Positions 6,774 through 13,819 are shown, counted from the stretch's first letter. The stretch is DNA of 15,038 bases from an uncultured Dialister sp. (GCF_900541605.1 NZ_UQKJ01000046.1:1-15038); one strand, 5' to 3'. Notes: a model not told the origin generated them from the sequence alone. A program made the numbers and translations.

Positions 6774-6803
6774 TTGACAGAAAGGGGATGGACCCTGTAT
6801 GAT
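6774..6803 (+). promoter_or_regulatory. Promoter of the T-box / binding-protein transcript
   Basis: A perfect TTGACA (6774-6779) and TATGAT (6798-6803, 5 of 6) are 18 bases apart. Transcription would begin near 6810, some 400 bases before the start codon. A hairpin with arms GGGAAGCAT and ATGCTTCTCCC (about 6818-6840) precedes Stem I. Confidence 0.8.
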
Positions 6804-6845
6804 TACATTCAACTTCAGGGAAGCATACAATGCTTCTCCCCAAAT

Positions 6846-7053
6846 GTGAGGATCGGGACAAAGTCTCATGAAGGCCATGGCAGAGAGCCGGCGGATGGTG
6901 AAAGCCGGTATGGGGCATAAGACGAACTCTCCCGGGAGCACCAGATTGAAATCGAGTAGAGAAGGCGGCCGTCTCCGTTACAGACAGAACGAAAGTATAA
7001 TGCAGGGTGGTACCGCGAATTCGCCCCTGTCCCATGGTGGACAGGGGCTTTTT
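6846..7053 (+). ncRNA. T-box leader, first module (Stem I to terminator 1), probable leucine specifier
   Basis: Stem I is visible: base CGGGA (6854-6858) pairs with TCCCG (6930-6934), and GTCTCATG (6863-6870) with CATAAGAC (6916-6923) with one mismatch. The distal AGAGA bulge (6882-6886) and the CCGGC/GCCGG loop stem (6888-6892/6904-6908) are also present. The specifier-loop 3' strand is GAACTC (6924-6929); with GAA as the loop-E part, the codon is CTC (Leu). The antiterminator box AGGGTGGTACCGCG (7004-7017) is canonical and its CAGGG can pair with CCCTG (7025-7029). The competing terminator has a perfect 10-bp stem (7023-7032/7039-7048) and TTTTT. Uncharged cognate tRNA should allow read-through. 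Confidence 0.93.
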
Positions 7054-7110
7054 GATTTCCGGGAATCCCTGGGCAGCGGTGCAAAGAGCAGGCTGGCCCC
7101 ATGCTTTCTA

Positions 7111-7185
7111 CGAAGTGATAAATCAGGGTGGTACCGCGGTGAATCCGCCCCTGGTGGAATTGTGTCGTTCCATCAGGGGCTTTTC
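7111..7185 (+). ncRNA. Second T-box antiterminator/terminator module, without its own Stem I
   Basis: AGGGTGGTACCGCGG (7125-7139) repeats the canonical T-box sequence, with flanking bases also alike: CGAA-GT-ATAA before and CGCCCCTG after, about 121 bases downstream of module 1. Its terminator has a 13-bp stem (7147-7159/7168-7180, one wobble) and TTTT. Only about 70 bases separate terminator 1 from this T-box. They hold one hairpin (GGGCAGC 7071-7077 with GCTGGCCC 7092-7099, one bulge) but no specifier stem. Both modules must therefore be read by one Stem I, or the second one works without a codon contact. Confidence 0.85.
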
Positions 7186-7210
7186 TGATGGAGAAAGAGG
7201 AGGAACCGAA

Positions 7211-8365
7211 ATGAAGAACTTCAAGAAAGCAGTGAAAATGGCAGGAATCTGTTCCCTGGCGGCAGTGATGGTGGCAGTCATGGCGGGGTGCGGGGGAAAG
7301 ACCGCAAATAATGTCTCTTCCGGCGCAAAGAATGCGGCAAAAATCGGCTTTACCGCCGCCCTCACCGGCGGCGCGGCAGCGTACGGCAAGTCGGAAGAAG
7401 AGGGCGTACGGCTGGCGGTGGAAGAAATCAACCGGAAAGGGGATTTCCCCATTGACCTCATGGTGGATGACACGAAGGCAGTGCCGGCGGAAGCCATGAA
7501 TGCCACGAAGAAGCAGATTCAGAATAAGGCGGCCATCCTCATCGGTCCCATGACATCCAATGAAGCCAAGGCTGCAGGACCCATCATCCAGAATGCCAAG
7601 GTACCGTCCCTGGAAATCTCAGTAACCGCGGAAAATATTACGGACATGGGGGACTGCATTTTCCGGAATTCCGTGCCGGAGTCAAAAAATATTCCCCAGA
7701 CCGTAAAAAAGACCCATCAGATTCTGGGATACAAGACGGCAGCAGTCATGTATGCCCAGGACAATGAACAGCATGTGACGGCGCAGAAATATTTCAAAAA
7801 GACCATGGAAGAAGAGGGGGTCCAGGTGGTGGATGTGGAAACCTTCGGAAGCAAGGACAGCGAGTTCTCTGCCCAGCTCACCAATATCCAGACAAAGAAT
7901 CCCGATGTCATCGTGGTGTGCAGCTACTACCAGGAGGGATCCCGGATCCTGAAGAAAATGCGGGAAATGGGAATGAACCAGCCTGTGCTGGGGGATAACG
8001 GATTTGTTTCCCCGGAACTGGGAAATATGGCCGGCGCTGCCGCGGACAATGTGTATGTATCCTCCATGTGGTCTCCGGAGAGGAAAGATGAAAGGGTGCA
8101 GCACTTTGTGGAGGCCTATACGGCCAGATACGGCCATGCACCGGACCAGTTTGCCGCCAGCGCTTACGATGGCGTTTACATGGCCCTGGATGCCATGAAA
8201 CGGGCCGGCACCATTACAGACCGTGCGAAAATCCGGGAATCCCTGGCAAAGATGAAAGATTTCAAAGGGGTCTGCGGCACATTCAGCTTCGATGATAAGC
8301 GGGACCCGGTGGTAGACCTGATCCTGATGAAAATGGAAGGCGGAAAGTATCGGATGGTAGATTGA
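7211..8365 (+). CDS. Branched-chain amino-acid-type ABC substrate-binding lipoprotein (LivJ/LivK-like)
   Basis: 384 residues from the ATG at 7211, chosen because AGAGGAGG lies just upstream; an in-frame extension would run back through the T-box and is not credible. A lipoprotein signal (KKAVKMAGICSLAAVMVAVM) ends in AGC with Cys27. The mature part is a class I periplasmic binding protein: IGFTAALTGGAAAYGKSEEEGVRLAVEEIN, VDDTKAVPAEAMNATKKQI, ILIGPMTSNEAKAAGPI (serine/threonine-rich ligand loop), a central ADNVYVSSMW segment and QFAASAYDGVYMALDAM near the end. It delivers an amino acid, probably Leu/Ile/Val, to a LivHMGF-type permease. No permease or ATPase gene follows. The T-box suggests synthesis when a cognate tRNA, probably leucyl, is uncharged. 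Confidence 0.93.
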   Translation: MKNFKKAVKMAGICSLAAVMVAVMAGCGGKTANNVSSGAKNAAKIGFTAALTGGAAAYGKSEEEGVRLAVEEINRKGDFPIDLMVDDTKAVPAEAMNATKKQIQNKAAILIGPMTSNEAKAAGPIIQNAKVPSLEISVTAENITDMGDCIFRNSVPESKNIPQTVKKTHQILGYKTAAVMYAQDNEQHVTAQKYFKKTMEEEGVQVVDVETFGSKDSEFSAQLTNIQTKNPDVIVVCSYYQEGSRILKKMREMGMNQPVLGDNGFVSPELGNMAGAAADNVYVSSMWSPERKDERVQHFVEAYTARYGHAPDQFAASAYDGVYMALDAMKRAGTITDRAKIRESLAKMKDFKGVCGTFSFDDKRDPVVDLILMKMEGGKYRMVD

Positions 8366-8410
8366 AGTGCTCATGCCGTGGAGCATGGGAAGTGATGGCT
8401 GCGGGCATTG

Positions 8411-8445
8411 CCCGTGGCCCGTAGAAAAACCGGTATGGCCACGGG
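8411..8445 (+). other. GC-rich hairpin after the binding-protein gene
   Basis: CCCGTGGCC (8411-8419) and GGCCACGGG (8437-8445) form a perfect 9-bp stem with a 17-base loop. No T-run follows, so it may stabilise the 3' end or work with a factor rather than terminate by itself. Confidence 0.5.
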
Positions 8446-8479
8446 GCCCTGCCTCGCCTGCCGGGGACTTTCCTTTCTG

Positions 8480-8488
8480 TGATACAAT
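8480..8488 (+). promoter_or_regulatory. Extended -10 promoter of the Bax-inhibitor-family gene
   Basis: TGATACAAT contains a -10 box (TACAAT, 8483-8488) with the TGn extension. No good -35 box is seen at the proper distance, which fits extended -10 promoters. The start codon is 51 bases downstream. Confidence 0.6.
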
Positions 8489-8538
8489 AGAAGTACCCCA
8501 AAGAATATATTGAATCTGTTTCAGAAAGGAGTCTTTCT

Positions 8539-9246
8539 ATGTACAGCGACGAAATGACGGCGGAAAGGGAGAAAAGCCTTTCCATCAATATGCCGGGCCT
8601 CATGAGGGATGTATATGCCTGGATGGCCATCGCCCTGGTGGTGACGGGCTTCTCTGCCTGGTTTGTATCGGAGAGCCCTACGATCTCCGGCCTTTTCCTG
8701 GGAAGCCGGATGGGAACCATTACCCTTATCATTGCCACCTTTGCCCTGGTGTGGAGGCTTTCTTCGGCCATGGGGAGAATGTCCCTGAAATCGGCGGCAG
8801 CCATGTTTCTCGTGTATTCCGTGCTGAACGGCATCACATTCTCCGCCATTTTCCTGACCTATACCCTGTCTTCCATCGGCGGTGTCTTCTTCATGACCGC
8901 CGGTACCTTTGGCATCATGTCAGCCTACGGCTACGTGACGAAGGCGGATCTGTCGAAAATGGGGAACATGTGCCTCATGGGTCTCTTCGGTATCATCCTG
9001 GCTACGGTTCTTGGGTTCTTCTTTGACAGCACCTTCCTGCAGCTGCTTATCTCCTACGCAGGGATCCTGGTCTTCACGGGCCTCACTATCTATGACACCC
9101 AGTCCATCAAACGGCTGGCCCTTACCTACCATTCCCGGGCCACCGATGAAGGACAGAAAGTAGCCATCCTGGGTGCCCTTACTCTGTACCTGGATTTCAT
9201 CAACATCTTCATTTACCTTCTCCGCCTCTTCGGAGACAGGAAATAA
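8539..9246 (+). CDS. Bax inhibitor-1 / YetJ-YccA family membrane protein
   Basis: 235 residues with seven predicted membrane helices: about 28-44, 59-73, 85-108, 112-132, 144-161, 167-185 and 208-230. This is the TMBIM/UPF0005 family, whose bacterial members YetJ and YbhL are pH-sensitive calcium leak channels or proteins of unclear stress role. Family hallmarks are the early MRDVYAWMA, the FGIMSAYGYVTKADLSKMG loop and the C-terminal YDTQSIK with D186 plus LYLDFIN with D219, matching the paired aspartates of the YetJ pH sensor. AAAGGAG precedes the ATG. It is probably a single-gene unit between an extended -10 promoter and a strong terminator. Confidence 0.93.
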   Translation: MYSDEMTAEREKSLSINMPGLMRDVYAWMAIALVVTGFSAWFVSESPTISGLFLGSRMGTITLIIATFALVWRLSSAMGRMSLKSAAAMFLVYSVLNGITFSAIFLTYTLSSIGGVFFMTAGTFGIMSAYGYVTKADLSKMGNMCLMGLFGIILATVLGFFFDSTFLQLLISYAGILVFTGLTIYDTQSIKRLALTYHSRATDEGQKVAILGALTLYLDFINIFIYLLRLFGDRK

Positions 9247-9256
9247 GAAAGCACTA

Positions 9257-9282
9257 AAAAAGCCGGCGAAAGCCGGCTTTTT
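9257..9282. terminator. Bidirectional intrinsic terminator
   Basis: GCCGGC (9262-9267) and GCCGGC (9272-9277) form a stem with a GAAA loop, flanked by a run of A on the left and T on the right, so it can end both the Bax-family gene (+) and trkH (-). It lies about 130 bases beyond the trkH stop codon. Confidence 0.88.
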
Positions 9283-9293
9283 ATTTTGAGGTA

Positions 9294-9408
9294 AGAAAAT
9301 TGAGTCTCTGCGGCGCTTCCCTGGAAGTCCTATGCTAATGACTCTACTCATCAGCAGGCAAACCAGCGGCGAAGCCGCGAGACCTCGACTCTCAAATCCC
9401 AATTCTCA
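9294..9408. repeat. Intergenic palindromic repeat R2, copy E, with an insertion-like centre
   Basis: The left arm (9294-9314, AATTGAGTCTCTGCGGCG) and right arm (9366-9408, GCGGC-GAA-GCCGC then GAGACCTCGACTCTCAA and AATTCTCA) carry the R2 layout. The 50 bases between them start with GCGCTTCCCTGG (9313-9324), identical to 106-117 beside the R1 repeat. They go on with a stretch resembling R1 (TGACTCT...CATCAGC). This may be an R1 fragment inside R2; the resemblance beyond the 12-mer is weak. Confidence 0.65.
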
Positions 9409-9411
9409 TCA

Positions 9412-10860
9412 TCACCATCCGCCCCGTCTCCAGAAGGAGGGGATGAAGATGGACAGGAGGGTCACCGATTCCAGGCGGCCGAAGAGCATGGAAAGGCAGG
9501 CGATGACCTTGCTGAAATCCGGCAGGGCGGCATAGGTACAGGTGGCACCGAACTGGCCGAAGGCAGGACCCGTATTACTCATGGTGGAGAAGGCCACGCC
9601 CAGGGCGTCCATGAAGGCCACCCCATCTGCCATGAAGCAGGCGGCCCAGAGAGCGGAGAGGGCCATGTAGATGAAGAAGAAGGCCAGCACCTGGAATACC
9701 GTATTCTGGGAGAACCGCTCCCGGCCTACGGTGATGTGGAATACGGCCTTCGGGTGCATGTGGAGCTTCAGAATGGCGGAGAAGGATTTGAAGAGAAGGA
9801 TGAGTCGGATCACCTTCAGGCCGCCGGCCGTGGAACCGCCGCAGCCGCCGGCAATCATGATGAGGAGAATCATCAGCTTTGCAAATGCCGGCCACCGGTC
9901 GAAGTCCGCCGATACGAAGCCGGTGGTAGAAGAAATGGAGGCGCACTGGAAGAGGGACTCCCGTAGAGACTCTGCCAATGGTATATGGGACGTGAGGGCC
10001 AGGGAGGCGGCGATGAGGACAGTACTTATGGCTACAATGGCCAGGTACACCTTGAACTCCGTGTCCTCCAGGATCACGTGGAATCCCCGTTTCCAGGTGT
10101 CCACGTACATGCCGAAGTTGGCACTGGAAATGACCATGAAAAATACAAGGATGAGCTCCAGGGAAGCGCTGTGGTAGTAGGCAATGCTTTCATTTCTCGT
10201 GGAGAAACCGCCGGTGGCGATGGTGGAGAAGGCATGGTCCAGGGCGTCCAGGAAATCCATGCCCCACAGCATGAGGGCCGCGGTGCAGGCGGCGGTGAAG
10301 ACGAAGTACACGATGAAAAGGGACCGGGCCGTTTCCTTGATGCGGGGCAGGGTCTTGGAATTGGTGGGACCCGTGCTTTCGGCGTTCACCATTTTCGTGG
10401 TGCCCCGTCCGGCCTGGGGGAAGAGAGCCACGAAGATGACGATGATGCCGAGGCCGCCGAGCCAGTGGGTCATGGCCCGGAAGAAGAGGAGCGACGGCGG
10501 CAGGACGGTGATATCATTGATCACCGTGGCGCCGGTACCGGTGAGGCCTGATACGCTTTCCACGATGCTGTCCAGGGGGGAAAGGACCCCTGAAAGGGCA
10601 TAGGGCAGGGCGTAGAGGAGGGATACAGAAAGCCAGGTGATGGCGGTGATGGCCGTGCCCTCCCGGGGTGTGAGCCCTGCATAAGGAGAAATTCCCCGGG
10701 CCCGGAGCAGGAAGAAAAGCACCACCGAAAGGGCCATGGGGATGAGGAAGGCCGTTACCGGGCCGTGGTAGTAGAAAGAAAGGAAGAGAGGGAGAAGGAG
10801 CACGAGGCCGCTTCCCAGAAGGATGCGGGAGAGCATGAACCGGATGATTTCTCTATTCAT
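9412..10860 (-). CDS. trkH: Potassium uptake channel subunit TrkH/KtrB family
   Basis: 482-residue inner-membrane protein, the ion-conducting subunit of the Trk/Ktr potassium system. All four selectivity-filter loops of the superfamily are visible: SGLTGTGATV (104-113), STIATGGFST (212-221), SSTTGFVSAD (310-319) and STMSNTGPAFGQFG (425-438). MTHWLGGLGIIV (130-141) is typical of TrkH, and AGGCGGSTAGGLKVIR (337-352) holds the basic residues after the third filter. The length suits TrkH (about 480) better than KtrB (about 440). It starts one base after the trkA stop codon, so translation is very probably coupled. The gene ends against repeat copy E. Confidence 0.95.
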   Translation of the reverse strand: MNREIIRFMLSRILLGSGLVLLLPLFLSFYYHGPVTAFLIPMALSVVLFFLLRARGISPYAGLTPREGTAITAITWLSVSLLYALPYALSGVLSPLDSIVESVSGLTGTGATVINDITVLPPSLLFFRAMTHWLGGLGIIVIFVALFPQAGRGTTKMVNAESTGPTNSKTLPRIKETARSLFIVYFVFTAACTAALMLWGMDFLDALDHAFSTIATGGFSTRNESIAYYHSASLELILVFFMVISSANFGMYVDTWKRGFHVILEDTEFKVYLAIVAISTVLIAASLALTSHIPLAESLRESLFQCASISSTTGFVSADFDRWPAFAKLMILLIMIAGGCGGSTAGGLKVIRLILLFKSFSAILKLHMHPKAVFHITVGRERFSQNTVFQVLAFFFIYMALSALWAACFMADGVAFMDALGVAFSTMSNTGPAFGQFGATCTYAALPDFSKVIACLSMLFGRLESVTLLSIFIPSFWRRGGW

Positions 10861-10861
10861 A

Positions 10862-12208
10862 TCAGTCCCTGCCTTTGATATAAGAAATGATTCTCTGTGC
10901 CTTGTCTGCCTCGGCGATGAGAATCACCGTGTCCCCCGTTTCCAGGACGGAATGGCCGTCAGGAATGTGGGCTTCCCCGTTCCGTACGTAGGCACCTACG
11001 AGGCAGGACTTGGGGACGCCCACCTTCATGAGGGGCTTTCCGGCGGCCCGGGAGCCTTCGGGCAGGATGATTTCCAGGGCCTGCACTTTGGCCCCTTCCA
11101 GAAGGGACACGGAGACCACGCTGCCCCGGCGGACGAAAGCAAGCACTTCGCCTGCCGCCAGGAGCCGGGTGGAAAGGACGATGTCGATGCCCACCTGCTG
11201 CATGAGGGAAATATATTCGGTCCGGGTCACCCGGACAATGGTCTGCCGGGCGCCCAGGTGTTTGGCCAGGAGGGCCATCATGAGATTCAGCCGTTCATCC
11301 TTCGTGGTGCAGATGGCGGTGTCCGCCTCCGATACCCCTTCCTGGGTGAGGAGGTCGATGTCTGTGCCGTCGCCGCAGAGGACGAGGCCCTTCTTCAGCT
11401 TTTCTGCGGTCCTGCGGCAGTGCTCTTCATTGTTATCGATGACTTTCACGGAAATCCCCTGCTTTTCCAGCATGGGGGCCAGGGTCTGCCCCGTCCGGCC
11501 GGCGCCGATGATGAGGGCTTTCTTCGTGCGGCGCTGGTATTTCGCATGGCCGTGGGCGGAGATTTCTTTCAGGGAATCCGGATTTCCCAGAAAATACACG
11601 TAATCCAGGGGGAGAATCCGGTCATTGCCGTGGGGAATGATCATGTGATGGTCCCGGAGAATGAGGGCTGCCAGCACCTGGGGCGGCAGGGTAATATCCT
11701 TCAGTTCCTTATGGGCCAGGGGCGAATGGGGGCTGATTTTTGTCTCCAGAAGCCGCACTTTCCCGCCGGCGAAATCTTCCACGTTGATGGCGGAAGGCGT
11801 CATAATGAGGCGGCTGATTTCACGGGCCGTAATGAGCTCCGGACTCAGCACCAGGTCGATATCGAAGTTTTCCCGGATATAGTCCACCGGCTCCGACAGG
11901 AACTTCGGGTCCCGGATCCGGGCGATGGTGTGGGGGATACCGTTTTTCTTCGCCAGGATACAGGCGATGATATTCACCTCGTCCATGGCAGTCACCGCCA
12001 CCACCAGGTCACTGCCTTTGACGTCGCTGCTCCTCATAAAAGAGGGGCTCGTGCCGTCGGCGTGGATGGTGAGCACGTCAAGGCTTGTGCGGACGGACTC
12101 CAGCTTCTCGGCGTCCGAATCTACTACGATTACATCATATCCTTCATTGGACAGGAGCTCGGAGATAATATATCCCAGATGCCCTGCACCGATGACAACA
12201 ATTCGCAT
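10862..12208 (-). CDS. trkA: Trk potassium system nucleotide-binding regulatory protein TrkA
   Basis: 448 residues from the ATG at 12208. A GTG nine bases earlier (12217) is possible, but GGGG is eight bases before the ATG and known TrkA proteins start at MRIVVIGAG. The two-unit structure is clear: first Rossmann fold (GAGHLG at 7-12, acidic D30), first TrkA_C domain about 140-210, second Rossmann fold (GAGRTG at 235-240, D258) and second TrkA_C domain about 370-448 (LPEGSRAAGKPL...GDTVILIAE). It binds NAD(H)/ATP in the cytosol and gates TrkH. It is the first gene of a two-gene operon. Confidence 0.95.
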   Translation of the reverse strand: MRIVVIGAGHLGYIISELLSNEGYDVIVVDSDAEKLESVRTSLDVLTIHADGTSPSFMRSSDVKGSDLVVAVTAMDEVNIIACILAKKNGIPHTIARIRDPKFLSEPVDYIRENFDIDLVLSPELITAREISRLIMTPSAINVEDFAGGKVRLLETKISPHSPLAHKELKDITLPPQVLAALILRDHHMIIPHGNDRILPLDYVYFLGNPDSLKEISAHGHAKYQRRTKKALIIGAGRTGQTLAPMLEKQGISVKVIDNNEEHCRRTAEKLKKGLVLCGDGTDIDLLTQEGVSEADTAICTTKDERLNLMMALLAKHLGARQTIVRVTRTEYISLMQQVGIDIVLSTRLLAAGEVLAFVRRGSVVSVSLLEGAKVQALEIILPEGSRAAGKPLMKVGVPKSCLVGAYVRNGEAHIPDGHSVLETGDTVILIAEADKAQRIISYIKGRD

Positions 12209-12247
12209 GATTTTCACCCCTTTTAAAAGGAATCGTTTCCATTTGTT

Positions 12248-12256
12248 ATTATATCA
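12248..12256 (-). promoter_or_regulatory. Extended -10 promoter of trkA-trkH
   Basis: On the minus strand this reads TGATATAAT: a perfect -10 box with the TGn extension, 40 bases before the trkA ATG. The -35 region is weak. Confidence 0.68.
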
Positions 12257-12269
12257 CGGTGGGAAGAAA

Positions 12270-12318
12270 AAAGAATTGGGAATCGGGGACAGGGGTTCCA
12301 GAGTATCCGGCTCTGCAG
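12270..12318. repeat. Possible degraded R2 repeat, copy F
   Basis: AGAATTGGGAAT and, further on, ATCCGGCTCTGCAG resemble parts of copies D and E (ATCCGGCGGCTCTGCCGC in D). The dyad is lost. It lies between the trkA promoter and the flavin-reductase terminator. Confidence 0.35.
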
Positions 12319-12319
12319 C

Positions 12320-12348
12320 AAAAAAACGAAGAAGCCAGGGCTTCTCCG
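12320..12348 (-). terminator. Terminator of the flavin-reductase-like gene
   Basis: CGAAGAAGCC (12327-12336) pairs with GGCTTCTCCG (12339-12348) with one wobble. Seven A on the left (12320-12326) give the U-run on the minus strand. Confidence 0.88.
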
Positions 12349-12363
12349 TTTTGGAAGTTTATT

Positions 12364-12933
12364 TTATTTCTTTATGAATTTCCGCCCTTCCTTCCAGGCC
12401 CGGCCGGCGGTCTTTGAAATCTCAAGGTACGTGCCGTTTACGCCACCGAAGGCGAGGGGATGAAGTTTGGCGGGATCCGGTTTGCCGTTGGTCAGGATGG
12501 ACTCATCCGCCAGGATATGTTCAATGGTGCCGACCACGTGGAAATCTTCGCCTTCGGGAATCATCTTTTCTACCTTGCATTCAAAGGTAAAGGGGTATTC
12601 CTCAATGACCGGGGCATTTACATATTCGCTCTTCACGGTATGGAAGCCGGCATTTTCGATTTTTCCTTCCACCCTGTGGCCGCTGACGGTGCCGAAATAA
12701 TCGGATTCCGCCATGGTATCCACCGTGGCCATGCTGACGGTGAAAGCGCCGGTTTCCTTCAGGTTATCCATGGTCTTATGGGTGTGGTCCAGCATGATGC
12801 CGATTTTATTGGTGTCGTAAATACCGGCCCAGGCGGCCACCATGGCATCGGGCTTTCCGTCTTTGTCCCAGGTGGCAATAACGATGGCAGGCTGGGGATA
12901 AATCCAGGATGCCGGTTTAAATCCTTTTTTCAT
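12364..12933 (-). CDS. Flavin reductase-like / flavoredoxin-type FMN-binding split-barrel protein
   Basis: 189 residues from the ATG at 12933, chosen because GGAAG lies at proper distance; a longer frame to 12996 adds a leader lacking a ribosome binding site. The flavin-reductase-like domain spans nearly all of it: PAIVIATWDKDGKPDAMVAAWAG (the strand pair that contacts flavin phosphate), KTMDNLKETGAFTVSMAT, then a SGHRVEGKIENAGF loop, FECKVEKMIPEGEDFHVVGTIEHI and a C-terminal PLAFGGVNGTYLEI. Such proteins bind FMN and reduce flavins or pass electrons between redox partners in the cytosol. The next gene upstream on the strand is a nitroreductase, also FMN-dependent, but a gap with a palindrome separates them. 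The exact electron partner is unknown. Confidence 0.88.
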   Translation of the reverse strand: MKKGFKPASWIYPQPAIVIATWDKDGKPDAMVAAWAGIYDTNKIGIMLDHTHKTMDNLKETGAFTVSMATVDTMAESDYFGTVSGHRVEGKIENAGFHTVKSEYVNAPVIEEYPFTFECKVEKMIPEGEDFHVVGTIEHILADESILTNGKPDPAKLHPLAFGGVNGTYLEISKTAGRAWKEGRKFIKK

Positions 12934-12994
12934 GACAGTTCTTCCTTTCTGCAAATCAATAAAGAACAATGGCAGAATCTGGTGAATGGAGCAC

Positions 12995-13011
12995 AAGGGA
13001 CAATGTCCCTT
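12995..13011. promoter_or_regulatory. Perfect 17-bp dyad, candidate operator of the flavin-reductase gene
   Basis: AAGGGACA and TGTCCCTT are exact inverted repeats around one central A. The one-base centre makes an RNA hairpin less likely than a dimeric repressor site. It lies 62-78 bases before the flavin-reductase ATG and 44 bases beyond the nitroreductase stop codon. I cannot name a regulator for this sequence. Confidence 0.5.
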
Positions 13012-13054
13012 TCAGCAAACGTGCCGGCTGACGATTGCGGCCTTTACATCAATC

Positions 13055-13774
13055 TCATCTTACCCATTCCACCGATTCCGAGAGGGGCTTCCGGCTCTTG
13101 TCGCGGTGCGGCGTTTCTGCCCGGTAGCCAAAGGCGGCCATGACGGCGATGCCGTAGTGGTCCGTGTCGAAGAGTTTCCTTTCTTTGCCCAGTATACGTG
13201 TCATTTCATCGGGGATATAGCCCTCCAGGGGGCAGGAGTCAATGCCCATGTAGGCAGCCATGGTCATCATGTTGGCCATGACGATGTAGGCCTGCTTCGA
13301 TGTCCAGTCGAAGGCACTCCGTTCGGAGTCCAGGATTTTCATATCCTCTTTGCCGAAGCGGCTGTAGACTTTGCTGTAGAAATCATAGACCTCCGGCGGT
13401 ACCTGGTGAATGTCTTTCAGCATATGGTCCACGTAGGGGGAGCCGAAGGTGATGTCTTTCCGCTTATTGGCCAGGAAAACCACGAAATGGCTGGCCCCTT
13501 CGAGGCCGGCCTTCGCACCCCAGCCATAGGGAATCATTTCTTTACGGATTTCCGGATTCTGGATGACCAGGATTTTCCAGGGCTCCATGCCAAAGGAAGT
13601 GGGAGACAGGCGGGCTGCTTCCAGGAGGGTCTCAAAGTCTTCATCGGAAATCTTTTTTGCGGGATCAAATTTCTTGGTGGCGTAGCGATACTTCATGGCC
13701 TCCAGCAGCACCTTTTTGTCATTGTGGGGCTGAGGCGTATTTTTTGTGGGGATGATGACAGATTCGGTATTCAT
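13055..13774 (-). CDS. NAD(P)H-dependent nitroreductase, NfsB-like
   Basis: 239 residues, FMN-containing cytosolic oxidoreductase that reduces nitro compounds or quinones using NAD(P)H. Motifs in order: KYRYATKKFD (28-37, flavin phosphate contact), LSPTSFGMEPWKILVI (56-71), the long helix region VDHMLKDIHQVPPEVYDFYSKV, GIDSCPLEGY (177-186) and a final VMAAFGYR...DKSRKPLSE with the basic flavin-binding residues. The order and spacing match E. coli NfsB, with about 20 extra residues at the N-terminus. AAGGAG five bases before the ATG supports the start; M27 is the alternative if the extension is not translated. A strong promoter of its own lies upstream. The physiological substrate is unknown. 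Confidence 0.92.
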   Translation of the reverse strand: MNTESVIIPTKNTPQPHNDKKVLLEAMKYRYATKKFDPAKKISDEDFETLLEAARLSPTSFGMEPWKILVIQNPEIRKEMIPYGWGAKAGLEGASHFVVFLANKRKDITFGSPYVDHMLKDIHQVPPEVYDFYSKVYSRFGKEDMKILDSERSAFDWTSKQAYIVMANMMTMAAYMGIDSCPLEGYIPDEMTRILGKERKLFDTDHYGIAVMAAFGYRAETPHRDKSRKPLSESVEWVR

Positions 13775-13819
13775 AGGATCTCCTTAAAAATTCAATTCTT
13801 TCAATACTCTTCATGAGCA

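Noticed and set aside
7007..7210. Upstream in-frame extension of the amino-acid-binding protein
   Set aside because: It would be translated from T-box and terminator sequence, lacks a ribosome binding site and would bury the lipoprotein signal inside the protein.
10823..12226. 467-residue open frame on the plus strand opposite trkA
   Set aside because: TrkA is clearly encoded on the other strand with both nucleotide-binding folds intact; the plus-strand product has no recognisable domain and is His/Gly/Asp-rich as expected for an antisense reading.
12934..12996. 21-residue N-terminal extension of the flavin-reductase-like protein
   Set aside because: It has no ribosome binding site, overlaps the 17-bp dyad, and homologs of this family begin near the FKPASW motif.
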